A stretch of DNA of 64,000 bases from Callorhinus ursinus (lineage: Eukaryota > Chordata > Mammalia > Carnivora > Otariidae). Where the stretch lies: assembly GCF_003265705.1 (NCBI RefSeq), contig NW_020312827.1:18076527-18140526 (forward strand), given 5' to 3'. Positions 45,607 to 57,800 of this stretch are shown one piece after another; position 1 is the first letter of the stretch; every line of letters begins with the position of its first letter. A program made the translations under genes and the position numbers. Under the pieces are notes generated by a model. It was given only the letters and a program-made list of their open reading frames with translations, had not been told where the DNA came from and did not search any database.

Positions 45607-48450
45607 GGTTTATTGCTTCTTAAAATCAGTATATGTTACAATTGTCTATCATTATAAACCTTTCAGGTGATTTCATAAAATTAGATAATCCTTTATATTT
45701 CATTATAATTAAAAGCAGAATAAAGAGGCAGTACAGTAAATTATAACAGTTTTAGGGAAAAGTTAATAAATGCATATTAAAGGCAAAATATTTGAAGAGT
45801 CAAAATGAGAAAATAAAAAAGTGAGAAACATTAAAAAGATAATAATTAAGGGAAATAATAACAACAATAAGCCAGGCGAGAATTCTAAGACCTCTGTCGT
45901 TCTACAAATATCTGTACAGAATAAATGTGAGATCAGTTGATGGTAAGATGGGAGGTTTCTGCAGCTAACAATTCGAAACTTCCATTGTCTATATGGCTTA
46001 GCAGTTTGAGTGAGTCCTTGTCAGTGTTCAAAAGAAGAAAATGTATCAGAAGTAGAGACTAGACAAAGGTATGAAATACTGTAAAATCTCCTTGGGGTGA
46101 AGTAATTTTTTCTGGGAATATGAGGAAAATGTTAGTTTAACACAGGTTCACCACCAAATCTAGTAGAGTTTTTTTCCTAAGTACTATGATTTTGTGGATT
46201 CCTAACTAACTCAACCATGTGGGTATCAAACTATATTAATGTTAAAATGGTAGACATGAGAAAATGAAATGAGGGATTAGACTGTTGCTCTTAACAGACT
46301 TAAGAGATGAATACAAGGCTCATGTGGACCATAAGATAATATTTGTAGAAGTCAGTGGAATAAAGTTAATATATTTTAAACCAGGTTGGTTAGTTTTTTG
46401 CATGTATTGATCATTGGTCATTGTATGGTTTAAGGTATGCTACAGAAACAAAGCCAAAATTTCAGAAGCTTAAAGTTAAAATGCTGAAAATTCTCAAGGA
46501 AAAGAAAAAGATTGACAATTTTCAATCTTCCTACATCCTCACCTTGGGTTGACGAGGGACTCTGATCCATGTCTTATTCATAGACTAGCTAATAAAGACT
46601 AGCATGTCACTGGTTGAAATGCCATTGGGGGTTGTGGTGGGGGAAAGGTATATGAAGAATCACATACTTGTTCAAACATTTCTCTTCTTAAATAATACAT
46701 GTTTTTACTTCTCTTCTCATTTCACTGACCAAAACAAGCACATGACCATTTGAAGAGAGCAGAAAAGCCTAATTGGACCCTGTTTCCAGAAGGAAGAAAA
46801 ACAGAAATATTACTGATGACCATGAATAACTGTCCATTGGATCTGATGACTTGCACTGATAAACATGTGACAGATGTTATTGAAAGAAGTGATATAAATA
46901 TTCTTAAAAATGCATATTTGTATGTAGTATATATGCATATATATGTGTGTATGAATATACCATACATTATAATTACCAATTATACAAATGAAAATCAATG
47001 ATATATTTTATATATACAAGATAACAAGGTAGAAGGATCACCACAAAATACAAATTTTAGTTTCTTTGTCCACAAGGTCCTTATAGTTTATTAAAGGAGG
47101 ATGTTTAAAAAATAAAATAATTAATTTCTAATAAAGCATTTTAATATCCTTTGCCTCATCCTCAAGATCAGAGTATTTCTTGAAAAAGATTAAAGTAATT
47201 TTTAAAAATGGAATTGAACAAAACTTAGAAGAGAAAACCAGAATGTATTTATAGTTTATAAATGGTATCACTTATCTGTTATAAAGGAATTTCCAGGCTT
47301 TCTTTGGGCTGTGTAAAATAATGCTAAATTGTTATACATCGGTTTTCTTTGAGGAGAACATATGGATCCAAGGATAAAAGCACAGAACTATGTTACATGA
47401 TTTATGATGTTCTCTGCTTACCCAAGGCTCATTCTTGTTCTCTCATTCCCCTTTAGTAATATGTTGGTCGTTTCCCAAGTATTTTAAGATGATATTCACT
47501 TTATGTCTGTCCCAGTAAATTCACAAAAATTCTTCACGTTTGCTTTCAAAGAATCTGCTCAAATCACAGATTTATTGCTCCCTACATGGCTAAATGCCAA
47601 CCTGAACCATGTCAGTAATGATAATGGCAGTTAAGTATGAATTGGGATAAGAAAAATAAAACAGGAAATAAAATACTTCTTCATTTCTGCCTTTGAGGTT
47701 TTCCTAAAACACCTTTATAGACAGTTAAATTAAACAAATTCACAAACAGTGAAATGCTGCTGGTAAAATTTTAAAAGTTGAAAAATGACTACCCTCCCCA
47801 CCTTCAATGACTTTAGCTTATGGAATCACGTGGGAAAATTCGAGTTCTCAATTTGGTATACAAAACAATCATTAGCCAAGGTCAGAGGATGTGTATTGCC
47901 TGGCCAACTGCTTCAAAGAGGAATAACACTTTACTCAGAAATTTTAAGGTTTATGTTAATACAACTGCATTGTGATTTCGTTAAACTAAAAATTAATGCT
48001 TTTAAAGTGTGGTTCCTATAAATTTTAAATGTATAATGTTTATATTATCTATGCTGTTTGTTTTATTTTCTTAGGCTGAAAAGTCAGCTCTTGGAAAAAC
48101 TGTTTTGAAATTACCTTATATTTGTTGAGATAAATGTTTCAATATCTTCAAGTGTCTTTGTTTCTGCTGAATGACATTGTGGAAAATGACCACTAACAGA
48201 GATGGGAATTTATTATCATTTCACTTTATTTTCTATTGAGAATATATATCATCGTATTAGGCAGTAAATGTTTTCTATACAATTGTAAAATACAGGTCTT
48301 TTAATTTTTCTGGTAGCAAATGCAAGACCATGAAGGAAAAAAACAAAAAACAAAAAACAAACAAACAACCCTGCTATCTTTATGACTATCATACCATTTG
48401 GAGACCAAACTCCAGAGGTGACTGTACTAGAAAAGTCCAGTTCCACTACT
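45607..48450. other. Repeat-poor AT-rich DNA, no gene seen
   Basis: About 2.8 kb without recognised interspersed repeats. It holds a TATATG-rich patch at 46920-46960 and a CAAAAAACAAAC run at 48338-48368. Overlapping frames near 46722-47001 and one at 47785-48021 lack any recognised domain. The block 47790-48010 is a weak candidate for conserved sequence. Confidence 0.
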
Positions 48451-48451
48451 G

Positions 48452-48640
48452 GGGTGCCTGGGTGGCTGTCTGTTGAGTGTCAGTCTTCAGCTCAGGTCAG
48501 GATCCCAGAGTCCCAGGATAGATCCCTGCATCAGGTATCCTGCTTAGTGGGGCGGTCTGCTTCTCCCTCTGCTCCTCACTCCGCTTGTGCTCTCTCTCTC
48601 TCAAGTAAATAAATAAAATCTTTAAAAAAATAAAAAATAT
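48452..48640 (+). mobile_element. Carnivore SINE
   Basis: GGGGTGCCTGGGTGGCTGTC head, CAGCTCAGGTCAGGATCCC body, tail AAGTAAATAAATAAAATC. TSD unclear. Confidence 0.
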
Positions 48641-49280
48641 TTTGCTACATAAACTAATACCGGAGGGTATGATCATCTGCATAAGAATGTTAGAACCAAT
48701 TTTTTTATTGTTGAAATCCTGTTCCAGTTATATTGACTACTGAAAAATATTTTACATGATTCTTTGATCTTGCTTGAAAGTATTTAAGAAGCTGGTGAGC
48801 AGAGCAGTGCAGTGGAGGTCTAGTCTTAGAATCCCATTGATTTCAGATCCTACCTCTACCTAAAGGTTTGTGTTGCTTGATCTACTGAAAAGTTTAGCTT
48901 CATTCTGTCCCTATAAGCCTATTGAATCTACCTCTATGAAACTAAAAACAAAGCAAAACAAACAAAAAACCCTGTTGAGTACTTAGGAAAGAATGTTGGG
49001 ATATTTCCCAGTCCACAAGAATAGACAGTGCAAGTGTAAAGTTAGTGTTTGTTCATTTTGTTTGCATTCCACTGAATAATCAGCTGGACCATTCTGCATG
49101 TCCTCATCATTTGAAGTCTTTCCAGGTACCTAGGCTTTTTGATCTCATTGTCCCTTTTAGGGATTCCAGCAGAAATTACATTTACCTCTTTGTACTTAAA
49201 TCACAGTTTCTGTTAATATTCCACATTACATTCACTTCCCACCATTAGACTCATTTGTTGGATAAATAAATGAATATATT
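48641..49280. other. No gene; possible MIR trace at 48780-48860
   Basis: CAGTGCAGTGGAGGTCTAGTC and TTTCAGATCCTACCTCTACC faintly resemble MIR 5' sequence. Nothing else is supported. Confidence 0.
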
Positions 49281-49299
49281 GACTGCTAATCATATTCTT

Positions 49300-49494
49300 T
49301 TTTTTTTTAAGATTTATTTATTTATTTGACAGAGAGAGACACGGCGAGAGAGGGAACACAGGCAGGGGGAGTGGGAGAGGGAGAAGCAGGCCTCCCGCCG
49401 AGCAGGGAGCCCGATGTGGGGCTTGATCCCAGGACCCTGAGATCATGACCTAAGCCGACGGCAGACGCTTAACGACTGAGCCACCCAGGCGCCC
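49300..49494 (-). mobile_element. Carnivore SINE, minus strand, well preserved
   Basis: TTTTTTTTAAGATTTATTTA start and GCCACCCAGGCGCCCC end. The TSD CTGCTAATCATATTCTT is perfect (49283-49299 and 49495-49511). Confidence 0.
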
Positions 49495-49511
49495 CTGCTA
49501 ATCATATTCTT

Positions 49512-50111
49512 ATATGGCTTAGAATTTTGTTTAGAGATAATGAGAAGGAACTCTCCTTACATATCATCAACTACTATATAAAGATAAGGAAAACAGCATG
49601 ATCATGGCACCTGGAAACCTCTGTTTTTCCCTCTTGCACTCTTGTGCATGCCTAATGCTGTCTCACTGGTTCTGTCTTCTAGAAACTGTTCATCAAATTC
49701 ACCACTCATTATCAAGATATAAAAGAATATCAGGAGCTTAAGATGGTACTCTCTCTTAAGGTACTCCTCTTAAGATGACAAAAATTATGTTAGAGAAAAT
49801 CAAAGGCTTTATTAAGTGAATTAATTTATCAAAGTTAGATATTTAGAATCTACTACAGGACATCGTTTTGAAAAATATGTTTTGAATGTTCTTATCTTCC
49901 TAAATCCTTCCTTCTCAGTGTACTCCCCAACACATCAAGACAGACTCACAGAAAGTATGATTCCAGTACAGACTTAGCCAAAATATGCAACCAACATTTG
50001 CATTGCTAACAATGCATTTTTCAAATTATAGAAATTATACAAATTCTTCAATAGGAAACATGAGCCGTGGTGTTGGCGTTTTGTGTTTTCCTTTATGTCT
50101 AGTTTTCCTCC
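49512..50111. other. No gene seen
   Basis: Unique-looking AT-rich DNA; nothing supported. Confidence 0.
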
Positions 50112-50600
50112 CTGTGGAATTTAGACTTTAAGGTGGCCCCCTGATTCCACTTCCTGGTGTCTTGTGTAACCCCTTCTCCTTGTGTGTGGGTGGACCTGGT
50201 GACATACTTCCAAACAATAGAACATACCAAAGGTGATGGGATGTCACTCCATTGATGATACTAATCTCTGTCTTGCAAGAAGATTGCCATAGTCTTTCTC
50301 TCTTTCTTTCCTTCATAGACTTTGAAGAAACAAGCTGTTATGAATCCTAGCACTATAAGAAAATAAATTCTGCAAACAGGCTGAAGGAGATTAGTAGCAA
50401 CACCTCACTGAATTGAACCTTACTGAAAACCCAACCCTGCCCGCCTCTTTGATTGCAGCCTCTGACAGCCTAACCAGAGGACACACTTAGCCTGTGCCTG
50501 GACTTCTGACTCACAGAAACAGTGAGGTGACAAATGTGCATTGTTTTAAACTTCTAAGTGTATGATCATCTGCTGTGCTGCATAGAACTCACTCTTTGAT
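50112..50600 (+). mobile_element. MLT1-type MaLR LTR
   Basis: CTTGTGTAACCCCTTCTCC, TGTGTGTGGGTGGACCTGG, AAAGGTGATGGGATGTCACT, TTTGATTGCAGCCTCTGAC, CTGACTCACAGAAACAGTG and TGTTTTAAACTTCTAAG follow MLT1 order. Diverged; no internal region. Confidence 0.
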
Positions 50601-51480
50601 TCCAGACTATTGTCAAGAAATGAAACATCTTATAATTTTCTTGCAACTAGCAAACCTTAAGTACTTAATGTTGCTTTTATGTTACAGACTCAGACTGCTG
50701 ATTTTATAAAATATTGGACACTACTAAGGGAAGACACTTTAATACTGTACACACAATAACATATGTGAGATGTTGCTTACATTTACTATATGTGTATCAG
50801 CCTAATAGCCAGTAAACAGACTCATCTTGTAATATTGTTTCAGGGACAAAATTAAAAGTGTAATATAAGCGTTATGCAGAAAGTCCCTTATAGGGGCTGC
50901 ACTACTCCCATTTATGTCTATGTGTTTGTCATGGTTTAAATTAGCACATTAATAGCAATACTTTCTATAGAAGACCCTATAACTAGGAAGCACAGGAAAG
51001 TTTGCATAAAATGCTAAAGGGGCACATCTTGGCATGCACAATTTGCCTCCTTGTTGAATTTTATTTAAACTTAATTTTTTTTCTAGCACATTTTGTCCCT
51101 TTCTCATCACACTTTTACAGATAAGTAAATGCATAGCACCTAAAGGCAGTTGCGATATGGCATCGTTGCCATGAAATTCTTGTTTTCCAAGTCTCTCTGC
51201 TATTCTTTGCATTCAGTGACTTTAACTAGAATTCCTTCTTAGAATCAGAATCCTTTCCCTCCATGTTGTGCTCCCTCGCCAAATGGACTATTTATATTCC
51301 CCTAAAGGGTTTTCCAGGTTTTAAAAAGTATAGGCAGTACTATATTTAGAGTTGCTAATATTTTATTTTCTCATGAGAAATTCAGTTTCATTGGGCATAT
51401 GTTTTACACCTTAACAAGATTTTACCCACATATAATCAAATAACGTTGTTAGCACCTCTCAGTTTGCATTGACTACAGCT
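50601..51480. other. No gene seen
   Basis: An 87-aa minus-strand frame at 50949-51212 has no recognised domain. Nothing supported. Confidence 0.
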
Positions 51481-51505
51481 CAGTATTGGAAACAAAACAA
51501 AACAA

Positions 51506-51509
<4 letters not shown>

Positions 51510-51537
<28 letters not shown>
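51510..51537. repeat. Long poly(A) tract
   Basis: About 28 A, preceded by AAACAAAACAAAACAAAGC. It lies just upstream of a plus-strand SINE rather than at its tail, so it is not the SINE's own poly(A). Confidence 0.
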
Positions 51538-51540
<3 letters not shown>

Positions 51541-51545
51541 CATGG

Positions 51546-51757
51546 GGATACCTGGGTGGCGCAGTTGCTTAAGTATCCAACTCTTGATTTCAGCTCAGGT
51601 CCTGGTCACAGATGCATGAGATCGAGCCCCACGTGGGCCTCCTTTCTCACCCTGGAGTCTGCTTGAGACTCTCTCTCTCTCCCTCTACCCCTTTCCCCAG
51701 CCTCCTGCTGCCACACCATTCTCTCTCTCATCCTCTCTAAAATAAATCATCCTTAAA
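51546..51757 (+). mobile_element. Older carnivore SINE
   Basis: GATACCTGGGTGGCGCAGTTG head and CAACTCTTGATTTCAGCTCAGG-type body, with CTCTAAAATAAATCATCC tail. No clear TSD. Confidence 0.
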
Positions 51758-51804
51758 AAAGGAAAGAAAACTTATTAATATAGTTACCTAACTTTACATG
51801 GTAA

Positions 51805-52184
51805 AGAAGATTTTGCAGAGGTGCATTAGTTAAAGATCTTGAGAGGTAGAGATGATCCTGGATTACATGGGTGGACCCAATGTAATCATGAGTCCTAAGA
51901 AGGAAACAGACGAGTCAGAGTCTTAGAAAATTTAGACAGAGGTCAGAGAGGAGAAAAGATGCCAAAGGTGGAGAAGGGATGCTATGAGCCAAAGCAGGGA
52001 GTCATCCTCTAGAAGCTAGAAAAGGTGAGGAAAATGATTCTCCTCTGGAGCCTCTAAAAGGTATGCAACCCTGTGAGGCCATTTTTAGACTTTTGACCTC
52101 CAACACTGTACAAGAATAAGATGTGCATTGTTCTAAGCCACTGAACTTGGGGTAATTTGTTACAGCAACAATAGGAAACTAATG
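51805..52184 (+). mobile_element. MLT1-type MaLR LTR
   Basis: GATGATCCTGGATTACATGG, GTGGACCCAATGTAATCATG, AGTCCTAAGAAGGAAAC, AAGATGCCAAAGGTGG, CATTGTTCTAAGCCACTG and GTAATTTGTTACAGCAAC, ending near AATAGGAAACTAATG. A clear MLT1 LTR. Confidence 0.
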
Positions 52185-54940
52185 CGGTTTATAAAGGGAT
52201 GCTAAAAATTCAAAGTTTAGAAACCAAATAATCTTAAGGACTTCCACAGTCTGAGAAACCCAAGGTGGCCAGATATTTCTCTTGTGGAGAGAGTTTGTAC
52301 TTTTGTCTTTATGTATAGACAATAACCATTCTCTTTCTTAGAGGAAAGGCATCTTATTTATGAGTCAGCACAGCCCAGACTGGGAATGAGCACTGGCTCA
52401 TTGCCAAAATCTAAGGTCTCCAGTCTGGGACAAATTTCTTTAAGTTTGAGTAGCTGTAAAAGTGGAAGATGTTTTGGATCTAGATAGGTGGACATTGAAG
52501 ATTTTGCCAGAAGCCTAGACCAAAACCCCATGGGGACAATCATTTTGGATTTGGAAACCTACAGATTTTCTTCCGTAGAGAAGAATTTGTACAGCCAGAG
52601 TTGCATCCAGTCAAAAGTCTCTTACCTCATTCAGCACACCAGTGACATTACTCCCCACTGATTAACAGCAACAGCAAGAACCACAACAAAATTCAAGTTT
52701 GAGTTCTAACCAAAGAAGGCTAATTCTTAGAAAGTTTGCAGATAGTTCATTAGTAGATGCATTTCTTACCTAGGTAGGTGCATGAAGATAATGTGCTTTG
52801 TTTAAGTGTAGCAGACAATGGTTTTTAATCCCATCTGTTTCTCCTGAGAAAGGAAAATAAATTGCAGCAGGAAGTCAAAGGGTCTCAGAATTTCCCTTTA
52901 ATTCTCGCAAATATGTGATTTTTCCAACTCCTGCTTGAACATCTCCATATATGGAGATATATCCACAGACAACCTTGTCTTTGATGGAGTGCTAGAAAGC
53001 TCCCCGTCAGAACTGAAATCTTCTTTACTATAACCCACAACCTGCATTTACCTTATTAAAGATGCTGCCCTTGGCAACATGACCACAATAACTCACAAAT
53101 GTAAAAATCCCTGTGCTTACGGTAAGTATCAGAGTAGAGCTTGCCCTAACAGCCTTCTCATCCCAGTTTTGCACTGGTTTTTCTATCATACTCAAAGTTG
53201 AGCTCAATGTTAAAGACCCAGTCATATGTTGCCTTTCTAATGTTTACGGGGGAGAGGGAATCTAAGAATAGAATAAACGGACTAAGTGACAGAACCTTAT
53301 TTCAAGCATAAATAAATTTTATGAAAACATGACTCCATGTGATAACTCAAAATTGTTTCTCCAAGTCACTGTGAAAAATTGCTTAGTGGGGAGTAATGTT
53401 TATTACCTATTGAAATATGTTTTGGAGGATCTTCATATAAATTTTGACTAAAAAGCATATTTATCCTTTCAATAGAAAGCAAAAAAAATCATAACCTACA
53501 AATATTAAGAAAGAAAAGGTTTATGGTGTGGACACTTAACATAGAGAAAATAGCAAGGTTGTTGTCTCAAGGCCACAATCCCTGGAATATTTTAGCTGTT
53601 GATTCATAAATGAAAGAGTTTAGGTGCCACTCTTTTCCGATCCTGGTTCTGTCAGAATTGTCATTAAGTAAACTTAATAAACTATTGTAATGCACGTAAC
53701 CCTCTCTTTCTACCTTTTAATAAAAGGTAACAAGAAGAGGTGCCTTTGAAAGTACTCCAGCATTAGAGAGCTCTTATTCTATTGTAAAAAGAAAATCCTT
53801 CCTGTCTCATTCCTGACATGCTCCTGTTATTATTGTTGTTTCTGCATCTGGAGCATACACAAATTCACTTGGCACTTCTGGTCTGGGTAATTTTAGTATT
53901 TAGTAACTGTTCCTAGATTTTACACGCTCCCCCCTCCCCTACCCACTGGAAAATCAAATCAAATCTGGAATTTAGTAAAGTCAGGGCATAATATGCCATA
54001 CTTCTCGACTCATTTAGAAAATTTTATCATGTTTAGTTATTTGAAATGAATAAATATACAATAATACTTTGGGTGCCATTCAGTAAATAAAATGAATTCT
54101 GAATCGTCCCAAGGGTGTTACCAATGGACAACTGTCTGTGTTCATGGACAGTAATCAAACAACTTGTTTAATTCAGGCTGAGTTTTGTTCACCCAAGACT
54201 GGGGTGTGCATTTAATGAATTGTATGGTTATGTTTTAGGCAGAAATCTTGCTTTACAAATTCTAGTAAGCTAACTTACCTGACACAGTTTAAGTTTAGTT
54301 TGGTGTCAAACCATATTTCAACAGAATTTTAATATCTTTTAAGTGATTATTAGTATTGTTAAAGAAAACCATAAACTCATACCAGTATGCTCATTTGGTT
54401 TTTGACAAATGCACAAAAGCATCCAAGTGAGGAATTATGGTCTTTCCACCAACTGGTGACTAGACCAAAGGAATTATCTTTAGGTCGGAAAAATAAATTA
54501 ACCTCCAGATTTTCAGTTTCCAATTCTGCGTGTAAGGAAAGTCAGACTAGCTGACTGATTCAATAAATAAATAAAACATGATAGACATTATCAGTATATA
54601 CTAGTCATCGTATTAACTAGTTTGTTTCCAAAAATAATTTATATACAAACTAAAGAGAAGACAAATGTTAGAAAAGCAATTTGAGGCTTGAAGGATCTAA
54701 CATCTCACTAATGTTTATTTGTTTCCAAGCTAACAAAGTGTTCTTGATGTCAGTGTTTCTGTATTTTGATGTTAGGCAAAGAGTGAATAAATGTATGAAT
54801 TTATTGTGAAAGTGGGGGGATATTAATAAAATACAATGAAAGTTAGAATGAGTCATGATCCTTGTTAATAACGGTTAATAACGTCCTCTCCTAACAGGTC
54901 CAGGGTGGCTTTCTGTCTCCTTCATGAACACCTGTGAGTT
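52185..54940. other. Repeat-poor DNA, no gene seen
   Basis: About 2.7 kb with no recognised interspersed repeat. Short minus-strand frames at 52358-52543, 53028-53225 and 54668-54856 have no recognised domain. Likely single-copy non-coding DNA. Confidence 0.
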
Positions 54941-55292
54941 CATCACCAATAATGAGAGCTTCAATATTTGCAAATTGGCTTATATCTACCTCTGTGTTCC
55001 CATCCTATCCCTCTCCCCTTCCCAACTGATACATTTTTTAATTACATTCATAATTCTGCTTTTGTTTTATACAGTTTTTACATGAATATATTACTCACAC
55101 ATACACATGTATTATTTAGTTTTTGATGTTTTAAAAATTTATAAAAAACATGAACATATTATAAATAATCTTTGGGTCTACAATTCTGCCATTCCATACT
55201 ATATTGTCATGATTCATCCATATCATTGTAATGTAGGTATAATTCATTGTAGTTCATTTATTTTCTCGTCTGTATATTTCATTGCTTTAATG

Positions 55293-55511
55293 CAAGGTTT
55301 CTCAACATTGGCGGAACAACAGATATCTTATACCGGATAATTCTTTGCTGTGGGGGGCTGTCCTGTAACAAGATAGGATGTTGAACAGCGTCCCTGACCT
55401 CTGCTTACTAGATGCTAGTAGCATCCCCTCCAGTTGTGACAAACAAAAATGTCTCCAGATGTTGCCAAAACTTCCTGGGGAACAAAAATCACTAAAGGTT
55501 GAAAACCATTG
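55293..55511 (-). mobile_element. MER20-like hAT transposon, minus strand
   Basis: Reverse complement of the pattern at 40814: GGTTTCTCAACATTGGC, GGATAATTCTTTGCTGTGG, GGGGGCTGTCCTGTAAC, TAGATGCTAGTAGCATCCCC, ATGTCTCCAGATGTTGCC and GGTTGAAAACCATTG. About 219 bp, near full length. Confidence 0.
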
Positions 55512-56296
55512 ATTTAATATATCACAGTTTGTTATTCATTATATTACCAATGGCAGGTGTGTTACTTTCATATTTTGTATTATTCTTGGAACTGTCTTAA
55601 ACAAGTCTCCTGATAAACACCTTGCAAAAGTTTCTTTCGGGAGTAGAGATGTTAGTAAAGCATGTGATTATAGAACTTTACATGATGTCAAATACTTATC
55701 CCAAACCCGTTACACTAATTTATGCTTCTACCTGCTATCTTAAGAGTTTGTTGATTTACATTTTCTTTAACCTTTATATTGTCAGATTTAATATTTGCTA
55801 ATGCCAGTTGAGTGATAATAAAATACCTTAATATGATATTGATTTTCATTTTCCTGATTACTATCAAGATTGAACATCTCATCATATTTCTATTGGTCAT
55901 TTGTGTTTTCTCCTCTGTGAAATGTATATTTATACTTTTGCCCATTTCCTTTCTCTGTTGCATTAACTTTCTGTAATAGTCTGCTGCATATTGCTCCTCG
56001 ATATTAACTTTTTGTTAGTTATATATGTTATATAAATGTGTTCTCTCAGTTTATAGCATTTATTTTTAGTTATTTTAAGTGTCTTTTGATGGACACAAGG
56101 CTCATGCTTTAATATTGTCAAGTATATCTTTTCTCTTGTATTTTAGTCCTTTTTGTTAAGATTGTTTTCTTTACCACAAAGCTAGAAGATATTTATCTGT
56201 ATTTTCCTAAATGTTAAAACATTTTGCTTTTGACATTTAACTGGTAATATGCTTGCAGTTGATACCTATGTATGTTTTAAGATAGGAATCATTTTT

Positions 56297-56487
56297 GGGC
56301 GCCTGGGTGGCTCAGTCGGTTAAGCGACTGCCTTCGGCTCAGGTCATGATCCTGGAGTCCTGGGATCGAGTCCCGCATCAGGCTCCCTGCTCGGCAGGGA
56401 GTCTGCTTCTCCCTCTGACCCTCTTCCCTCTCGTGCTATCTCTCATTCTCTCTCTCTCAAATAAATAAATAAAAATTAAAAAAAAAA
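56297..56487 (+). mobile_element. Carnivore SINE, young subtype
   Basis: GGGCGCCTGGGTGGCTCAGTCGG-type head, body GATCCTGGAGTCCTGGGATC. The 18-bp TSD AAGATAGGAATCATTTTT is perfect (about 56279-56296 and 56488-56505). Confidence 0.
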
Positions 56488-57195
56488 AAGATAGGAATCA
56501 TTTTTGTTTGTTTGGATTTTCATATGAAAATGATGTTTAGTTAGCTCAAATTGTAGAATAGACTTCCTTTTCCCCACTGATCTGACATTGTCTCTTCCCG
56601 CATAAACCAATGTTCTATAGATGTGTACGTTTGTTTCTGGGCTTTTAATTCTATCATAATATTCATCACTTTCTCTATCTCTATGTCAGTAATTTCTTAG
56701 TAATAAATAGCACTAGAGATAGGACAAATATCTCTTTTTATGCTTTTCAATAATCCCTCCCCCCCATAGATGTAACTGGGCTATACTTAGGCCTTGAGAC
56801 TTCCATGCATATTTTAAATTAATTTTGAAAAATTCCACGAACTTGAGATTTTTATTGAAATAATGTTGAAATTTAAGATAAATGTGAAGATATGTGATGT
56901 ATTTATTCAGTGTACTCTTTTAAATTAACTCTATTAACTCTTCCCATACATGAGTATTATATGTCTTTTTAGCTTTTGAAACTTGTAAGGACTGTCCTGT
57001 TAAACCTCTGGATGGGTGTTCTTTTTGTGGGGAGATGTTTAATTATACCTTAAATTTCTTATATATACTACTATTGATGCATCCTATTTTTTAGTCACTT
57101 TTGGTTAGTTACATTTTTCTAAAATTTCTTATCCTTTCATGTAGGTTTTCAAAATTGTTGAGATAAACTCAAATAGAGAATACCTATTATATTTT

Positions 57196-57400
57196 ATTTT
57201 TTTTATTTTTTTTAAAGATTTTATTTATTTATTTGAGAGAGAGAGAATGAGAGATAGAGAGCACGAGAGGGAAGAGGGTCAGAGGGAGGAGCAGACTCTC
57301 TGCCGAGCAGGGAGCCCGATGTGGGACTCGATCCCAGGACTCCGGGATCATGACCTGAGCCGAAGGCAGTCGCTTAACCAACTGAGCCACCCAGGTGCCC
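57196..57400 (-). mobile_element. Carnivore SINE, minus strand, young subtype
   Basis: TTTTATTTTTTTTAAAGATT start, GAGAGAATGAGAGATAGAG, body GGACTCGATCCCAGGACTCC, head end CCACCCAGGTGCCC. Perfect 22-bp TSDs at 57174-57195 and 57401-57422. Confidence 0.
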
Positions 57401-57800
57401 AGAGAATACCTATTATATTTTAATCTTGGCTACCTGCAGTTATGTCCTTCTTTAATCTTTGCCTCATCTAAACTTATATGCATGAGGCTTTTTTATTATG
57501 TCATCACATTTGTCTAAAATTGTGGCTGAATATAAGCATCTAGACCCACTTTGTCAACGTGTCCAATTTTTTGTCTGTGATAATTTTTATTTGAACTTAT
57601 TTGTATTTCTGTGATCAATTTTTTTGGAGTTTTATCTATTTTGTTACTCTTTTCAAATAAACTTGTGCAGTTTTTATTTCTCTTTTAATCTTGTTTACTA
57701 TATCTATATTTTTTATTTCGTAGATTAACGTGTTCCCTGGTTGCCTATTCTTTATTTTTAGAATGAGATTGTTTTTATTTTTATAGATATAAATACTAAG

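Larger units (their letters stand above)
54950..57800 (-). mobile_element. Old L1, minus strand, interrupted
   Basis: Reverse-complement L1 text runs through: GTCATGATTCATCCATATCA and TAGTTCATTTATTTTCTCG (3' part), then TCCTGATTACTATCAAGATTG, TTTGCCCATTTCCTTTCTC, GTCTTTTGATGGACACAAGG, and ORF2-derived GGAGTTTTATCTATTTTGT at 57620 with TTTTCAAATAAACTTG after it. A MER20-like element (55293) and two SINEs (56297 and 57196) interrupt it. Strongly diverged; no usable frame remains. Confidence 0.
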
